Below the pieces are notes generated by a model that was given only the letters and a program-made list of their open reading frames with translations, was not told the origin of the DNA and made no database searches. The position numbers and the translations under genes were made by a program. This document shows, piece by piece, positions 60,087 to 64,000 of a DNA stretch of 64,000 bases. Origin of the DNA: Actinoplanes sp. SE50/110. GTDB lineage: Bacteria; Actinomycetota; Actinomycetes; Mycobacteriales; Micromonosporaceae. Positions within the stretch are counted from its first letter, which is position 1. Each line of letters begins with the position of its first letter. The DNA lies in contig NZ_LT827010.1 in assembly GCF_900119315.1 (NCBI RefSeq), positions 1,316,501-1,380,500 of the forward strand, read 5' to 3'.

Positions 60087-61283
60087 ATGACGGTCGTGCA
60101 CCCGATCAGCCGGGCCTGGATCACCACTGGCGGCACCGGCGCCCAGAATTACGACGAGTTCGCCGACGACGCCGAAATCACCGACATCATCACCGCCAAC
60201 CCGCACAGCGCGCTGGCCGTGGAGATGCCGCACCTCGCGCCCGAGACCCTCGGCAAGACCTTCGCGGACAGCCTCCCGGACGCCGTCGTCCGGCTGGAGC
60301 GCGACAAGTCCGAGGGCCACTACCGGCACGCTGAGCACGTCGTGGTGCTCTACCGGATCACCGGCAAGGACGAGCCCGCGGCGTACGGGCTGTGGAGCAT
60401 GGTGGACACCGACCAGATCTCCACCAGCGCCGACGAGCCGGGCCTGGTCATCCGCAACGAGGACGTGTTCATCGCCAAGGTCCGCGAGCGGGTCGCGCTG
60501 GCCGGGGCGCTGCAGACCCTGCTCTCCCCGGTGCTGCTGCTGCAGACCGGCAAGGGCGAGGAACTGCACGCGGCGCTGGCGCAGGCCTGTGACGCGGCCG
60601 GCGAGCCGGAGGCCACCGATACCGACCAGAGCGGCCGCACCCACGCCATCTGGGTGGTCGGCGCGGGCCCGCTGCAGGACCGGCTGACCGGGCTGGCCGG
60701 CGGCGGTGAGCTGGTGGTCGCCGACGGCAACCACCGCAGCCTGGCCGCGCAGACCGGCGGGCTGCCGCGATTCCTCGCGGTGATCACGACGCCCGCGTCG
60801 GTGGCGATCCAGCCGTACAACCGCCTGGTCGGCGACATCTCGGTGACGCCCGACGAGCTCGCCGAGCGGCTTCGCGAGGCCGGTGCGACGGTCACCGAGC
60901 TGCCGCGTCCCGCGGAGCTGCCCGCCAAGGGGACGATCGAGCTGTACGCCGCGGGCCGCACGTTCGCGGTCGGCCTGCCCGCCGCGGCGTCCGCCACCGC
61001 CGTGGAGAACCTCGACCACGCCCTGGTGGAGCGGGTGCTGCTGGGTGACGTGCTGGGCCTGGAGCCGGGCGACAAGCGGATCTCCTACATCGGCGGCGAC
61101 TACCCGGTCGCCTGGCTGCGCGGCGAGGTGGACGCCGGCCGGTCCGCGCTGGCCGTGCTGATCGCCCCGGTCACCGTCGACGATTTCGTCGAGGTCAACC
61201 TGGCCCGGCTGAAACTGCCGCGCAAGAGCACCTGGTTCACCCCGAAAGCGCGGGGCGGCCTGGTCCTCGCGCAGCTCGGCTGA
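60087..61283 (+). CDS. DUF1015-family protein
   Basis: A 398-residue cytosolic protein. Characteristic stretches: AVEMPHLAP, YRHAEHVVVLYRITGK, VVADGNHRSLAAQ near residue 210, IQPYNRLVGD, and KSTWFTPKARGGLVLAQL at the C-terminus. The ADGxHR and F-P-K motifs define DUF1015, whose reaction is not established; it has been proposed to relate to serine or phosphoserine metabolism (SerC-like neighbourhoods). ATG 60087. It overlaps the next gene by one base (TGATG). Confidence 0.9.
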   Translation: MTVVHPISRAWITTGGTGAQNYDEFADDAEITDIITANPHSALAVEMPHLAPETLGKTFADSLPDAVVRLERDKSEGHYRHAEHVVVLYRITGKDEPAAYGLWSMVDTDQISTSADEPGLVIRNEDVFIAKVRERVALAGALQTLLSPVLLLQTGKGEELHAALAQACDAAGEPEATDTDQSGRTHAIWVVGAGPLQDRLTGLAGGGELVVADGNHRSLAAQTGGLPRFLAVITTPASVAIQPYNRLVGDISVTPDELAERLREAGATVTELPRPAELPAKGTIELYAAGRTFAVGLPAAASATAVENLDHALVERVLLGDVLGLEPGDKRISYIGGDYPVAWLRGEVDAGRSALAVLIAPVTVDDFVEVNLARLKLPRKSTWFTPKARGGLVLAQLG

Positions 61284-62200
61284 TGCTCCACCCGCAGGTG
61301 ACGGCGGCGGCGAGACTTCGCCGCCGCCCCTCCGCCGAGGAGTCGGCGGGCAGCCCCCACGAGCGGCTGCGGTACACCCGGGCCGCGATGGAGGAGTCCA
61401 ACGAGGCGGAGACCGGCCCGGCGCTGCCCCTGCCGGTCGTCGCCGACCTGGACGCCGACGGGGTGCCGTGCCGGCTGTACGCCACCCGCGCCGGCGCTCC
61501 GCTGCTGGTCTATCTGCACGGCGGCGGCTGGTGCTACGGCAGTATCGAGACCGTCGACCGGTTCTGCCGGCGGGTCGCCGACCGGTCCGGCCTGGCGGTG
61601 CTGTCGGTGGGCTACCGGCTCGCCCCGGAACATGTCCACCCGGCCGCGCTGGACGACGTCGCCACCGTGCTCGACCACGTCCGCAAGAACGCCGCGGAGC
61701 TGGGTGTGGACGCGTCCCGGCTGGCGATCGGCGGGGACAGTGCGGGTGGCCAGCTGGCCACCGTGACCGCGCGCCGGCAGCGGGACGCCGGCACGCCGCT
61801 GGACTTCCAGGCGCTGATCTACCCGGCGCTCGACCCGCTGACCTCCGCCGAGTCGTACGACGAGCTGGGGGAGTACGGGCTGGACCGGGCCTCGATGCGG
61901 CTCGCCTGGGAGACCTTCGTGCCGCAGCCGGCGCTGCGGCTCACCCCGGACGTGGCGCCCCTCGCGGTCGCCGACCTGTCCGGGATGCCGGCCACGCTGA
62001 TCATCACGGCGGAGTACGACGTGCTGCGCGACGAGGGCGCCGATTACGCGGACGCGCTGATCGCGGCCGGGGTGCCGGTGGTGCACACCCGCTACATGGG
62101 GATGAACCACGGCTTCGCCCGGAAGATCGCGACGATCGACGCGGCGCGGGCGGCGGCCGATCAGGTGGCCTTCGCGCTCCGCGCCGCGTTGATCTTCTAG
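61283..62200 (+). CDS. Alpha/beta hydrolase, hormone-sensitive-lipase (HSL) type esterase
   Basis: A 305-residue protein. YLHGGGWCYGS is the HSL oxyanion motif, and the nucleophile elbow is GGDSAGGQLA. The acid is in YDVLRDEGADYA and the His in MNHGF. These enzymes hydrolyse short-chain esters. No signal peptide. Translationally coupled to the DUF1015 gene. Convergent with rpiA, 3 bp apart. Confidence 0.93.
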   Translation: MLHPQVTAAARLRRRPSAEESAGSPHERLRYTRAAMEESNEAETGPALPLPVVADLDADGVPCRLYATRAGAPLLVYLHGGGWCYGSIETVDRFCRRVADRSGLAVLSVGYRLAPEHVHPAALDDVATVLDHVRKNAAELGVDASRLAIGGDSAGGQLATVTARRQRDAGTPLDFQALIYPALDPLTSAESYDELGEYGLDRASMRLAWETFVPQPALRLTPDVAPLAVADLSGMPATLIITAEYDVLRDEGADYADALIAAGVPVVHTRYMGMNHGFARKIATIDAARAAADQVAFALRAALIF

Positions 62201-62203
62201 CCG

Positions 62204-62947
62204 TTATCCGGCCAGGATCAATTCGTAGTCGTAGCCGAAGAACAGGCCGGTCTCGACGACGCCGGACATCTGCTTGAGCCGGGTGTGCGCGTCGTCGGCG
62301 ATCTCGCTGAACCGCAGGTCGAGGGTGAGGTTGCCGCGCTCGGTGATGACCGGGCCGTCCTTGCCCCCGGCCGGGCGCAGGGTGACCTCGTCCAGCCCGG
62401 GAAAGTCCGCCAGCTGCTCGAAGATCAGACTCAACGCGTCCGGGTCGATCTCCACCGGGGCCGCGAAGTTCTGCCCCAGGCGCTCGACGATCTTCGACTG
62501 GTCGACCACGATGAACGCCTTCGGCGCCGCGGCCATCATCAGCTTCTCCCGGTACAGCGCGCCACCGCGGCCCTTGATCAACCGCTTCTTCGGGTCGACC
62601 TCGTCGGCGCCGTCGAAGCACCAGTCGGGGCGCGCCTCGTTCAGCGTCGCGGTGCGCAGGCCCAGCGCGGCGCAGGCGTTGGCCACCTCGATCGAGGTGG
62701 GGATCGCGGTGAACGCGATGCCCTCGGCCGCGGCCCGGGCGGCCAGCGCCTGCAGGGTGAGGAAGCTGGTCGAGCCGGAGCCGATCCCGACGGTCTGCCC
62801 GTCCTGCAGCTCGGCGGCCAGCCGGGCCGCCGCCTCCCGCTTGGCTTCCTCGTTCTTGATGACTCCTGACCAGGTCAGGCCATTGGGGCGGTTCTTCCAC
62901 TGCATGTGTTGGTCAGCCGTTTCCAGAAAGCGACGGTGGTCCCGCAC
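62204..62947 (-). CDS. rpiA: Ribose-5-phosphate isomerase A
   Basis: A 247-residue enzyme of the pentose phosphate pathway. GIGSGSTSFLTLQAL near residue 54, WCFDGADEVDPKKRLIKGRGGALYREK (catalytic Asp/Lys region) near residue 105, and PAGGKDGPVITERGNLTLDL near 195. The first about 30 residues (HRRFLETADQHMQWKNRPNG) exceed the usual start; the internal Met in HMQWK may be the true one. RpiA rather than RpiB in an actinobacterium is less common but known. Confidence 0.93.
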   Translation of the reverse strand: MRDHRRFLETADQHMQWKNRPNGLTWSGVIKNEEAKREAAARLAAELQDGQTVGIGSGSTSFLTLQALAARAAAEGIAFTAIPTSIEVANACAALGLRTATLNEARPDWCFDGADEVDPKKRLIKGRGGALYREKLMMAAAPKAFIVVDQSKIVERLGQNFAAPVEIDPDALSLIFEQLADFPGLDEVTLRPAGGKDGPVITERGNLTLDLRFSEIADDAHTRLKQMSGVVETGLFFGYDYELILAG

Positions 62948-62954
62948 ATCGTAA

Positions 62955-63347
62955 TCAGCGGCGGGGGAGATCCTCCCGGGGAAGCCAGTTGCGGCGGACG
63001 ATCACCAGGTCACGGTCGGCCGCCGCGAGATCCGCCTCGGTGGGCCGGGACGCGTCCCGGGCGCGCAGCGCGGCACCGACACCCACCTGCGACGAGCCGG
63101 AACCGACCAGCCCGCGCAGACCGCGCTCGGCCTCCCGGTCCTCAGCGGCGGCCGGCGCGGCGGGCCGCTTGGCCACGGGGACCGGCGGCGGGCCCGGCGG
63201 CGGCGCGGGCACCGGTCCCGGCGCGGGCACCGTTCCCGCCGCCGGCACCGGGACCGGCGGTGGTCCCGGCACCGGGACGGGCGGCTCGGCCGCAGTGGTG
63301 CCCGACGGTGGGCGGACGCGCCGGCGGCGGCGTTCGGGCTCAGCCAT
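62955..63347 (-). CDS. Proline-rich protein of unknown function
   Basis: A 130-residue protein from ATG 63347. RRRRRVRPPS at the N-terminus is followed by a PVPVPGPPPVPVP-type stretch. A short C-terminal segment (GLRGLVGSGSSQVGVGAALRARDASRPTEADLAAADRDLVIVRRNWLPREDLP) has a more ordered look and may be the functional part. No membrane span. It lies 7 bp upstream of rpiA and 17 bp after the Eis-type gene, probably one operon. Confidence 0.75.
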   Translation of the reverse strand: MAEPERRRRRVRPPSGTTAAEPPVPVPGPPPVPVPAAGTVPAPGPVPAPPPGPPPVPVAKRPAAPAAAEDREAERGLRGLVGSGSSQVGVGAALRARDASRPTEADLAAADRDLVIVRRNWLPREDLPRR

Positions 63348-63364
63348 GGTCCCGACGGTACCTC

Positions 63365-64000
63365 TCAGAACGTCTCGGTCACGCTGGGCGCCCGGTGCCA
63401 GCCGAACGCCACGCCCGGATCGTTGGCGGTCAGCTGCCGTACCCGGCCGGCCGCCGCGAGCGCGGACAGCGAGGTGCCGCCCAGGTAGGCCGCGCCCAGA
63501 TCGGTCACCGAGCACACCGTGTCGGCCGGGTCGCCGGTCCGCACGCAGGTCGCCGAATCCGGGCCGCCGGTGAGCCGCCAACGCCCGGCGTTGGCCGGCA
63601 GGACCGGATCGTCGACCTCCAGCACCACGTCGACCGGGGCGGCGTACCGCCGGCCGGCCAGCGCGGCCGGCAGGTCGGTCAGGCGGACGAACAGCGAGTC
63701 GGAGAACTCGGGACCGAGCCGGCGCGGCTCGTCCACCAGGTACTGCAGCGGCTCGTCGACCGCGGCCAGGTCGAAGGTGACGGTGCGGCTCAGATCGATG
63801 CTCAGCAGGAAGCGCCAGAGCGCCAGATACGTCTGCGGGTCGGCGGCGACCACCTCGCGGACCTGCACCTCGCAGGCCGGGCCGTGGGCGGTCGAGCGGG
63901 GCTTGACCCGCCACAGCGCATAACCGGTCGGGCTGCCGTCCGCGCCGTCGTGGACCACCGCGCGCCGCCGGGTGGCGCCGCCACGGTGCGACTCCATGTC
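63365..64000 (-). CDS. Eis-type GNAT N-acetyltransferase, 5' end beyond window
   Basis: The frame stays open to the right edge; the ATG at 63997 is internal. The visible 212 codons match the second GNAT domain and C-terminal SCP2-like domain of Eis proteins: VVHDGADGSPTGYALWRV, VREVVAADPQTYLALWRFLLSIDL, LFVRLTDLPAALAGRRYAA, VCSVTDLGAAYLGGTSLSALAAAGRV, and the C-terminal end HRAPSVTETF. Eis proteins acetylate amines (aminoglycosides, protein lysines) with acetyl-CoA and form hexamers; the C-terminal carboxylate joins the active site. Confidence 0.88.
   Translation of the reverse strand, partial: DMESHRGGATRRRAVVHDGADGSPTGYALWRVKPRSTAHGPACEVQVREVVAADPQTYLALWRFLLSIDLSRTVTFDLAAVDEPLQYLVDEPRRLGPEFSDSLFVRLTDLPAALAGRRYAAPVDVVLEVDDPVLPANAGRWRLTGGPDSATCVRTGDPADTVCSVTDLGAAYLGGTSLSALAAAGRVRQLTANDPGVAFGWHRAPSVTETF

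Overview
The window is about 70-75% GC with almost exclusive G/C at third codon positions. Many genes start with GTG and few start with TTG. It carries actinobacterial hallmarks: a mycothiol-dependent Rv2466c-type oxidoreductase, a SURF1 protein, a truncated haemoglobin of the HbO type, a DUF5130 protein, a class F sortase, GAF-ANTAR and SARP-like regulators, and a LexA box of the actinobacterial TCGAAC-N4-GTTCGA form. Gene content and DUF families fit Micromonosporaceae, most likely Actinoplanes or a close relative. This is an ordinary chromosomal region with no prophage, no intact insertion sequence and no CRISPR array.

Layout. 0-2.8 kb: a cut-off metallophosphoesterase, a BON-like protein, a nucleotidyltransferase, a thymidylate-kinase-like P-loop protein and an SDR. 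3.2-5.6 kb: a group 2 sigma factor behind a thiol-stress (SigR/SigH-type) promoter, a strong shared terminator, and a convergent NlpC/P60 cell-wall hydrolase behind a c-di-AMP (ydaO-type) riboswitch. 5.6-9.2 kb: small membrane and DUF proteins, a candidate structured small RNA with its own SigR-type promoter and terminator (7.60-7.79 kb), a GAF-ANTAR regulator and an ABM monooxygenase. 9.2-15.5 kb: a MarR-MFS efflux operon, a methyltransferase, a SARP-like DNA-binding protein, an atypical LuxR-type response regulator and a repeat-bearing membrane-anchored protein. 15.5-20 kb: serA, small proteins, a secreted protein, and a degraded patch next to tRNA-Arg(TCT) holding a Uma2 remnant and an integrase remnant.

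Cobalamin genes occur in three plus-strand blocks: cobD(cbiB)-cobQ (22.7-25.3 kb), cobB with a very long His/Gly/Pro/Ser tail (33.2-35.6 kb) and cobC-cobT-cobA (39.0-42.4 kb). Together they cover methylation of uroporphyrinogen III, amidations, aminopropanol attachment and lower-ligand activation. Between them lie an M48 protease, an M20 peptidase, an FAD monooxygenase, a LexA-controlled small protein, an ATP-dependent DNA ligase, SURF1, a TIGR03086-type protein with a RecA-independent damage-type promoter, and a class A penicillin-binding protein.

42.4-64 kb holds mostly housekeeping functions: otsA, ettA, a thioesterase, a YbjN protein, a delta-60-like propeller protein, HbO, an MFS exporter, an MscS channel, an HNH endonuclease, a sortase with a candidate anchored partner, a CtaJ-like oxidase subunit with a DUF5130 protein, an intact Uma2 protein, pepN, an Rv2466c-type protein, a DUF1015 protein, an HSL-type esterase, rpiA and a cut-off Eis-type acetyltransferase.

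The strongest new lead is the 7.6-7.8 kb element. An exact GGAAT-N18-GTT promoter places transcription start at the base of a perfect 12-bp closing stem around a multibranched RNA, followed by an intrinsic terminator. The same promoter pattern precedes the sigma factor gene, which suggests one thiol-stress regulon. All family names are from motif recognition by eye; no database search was run.
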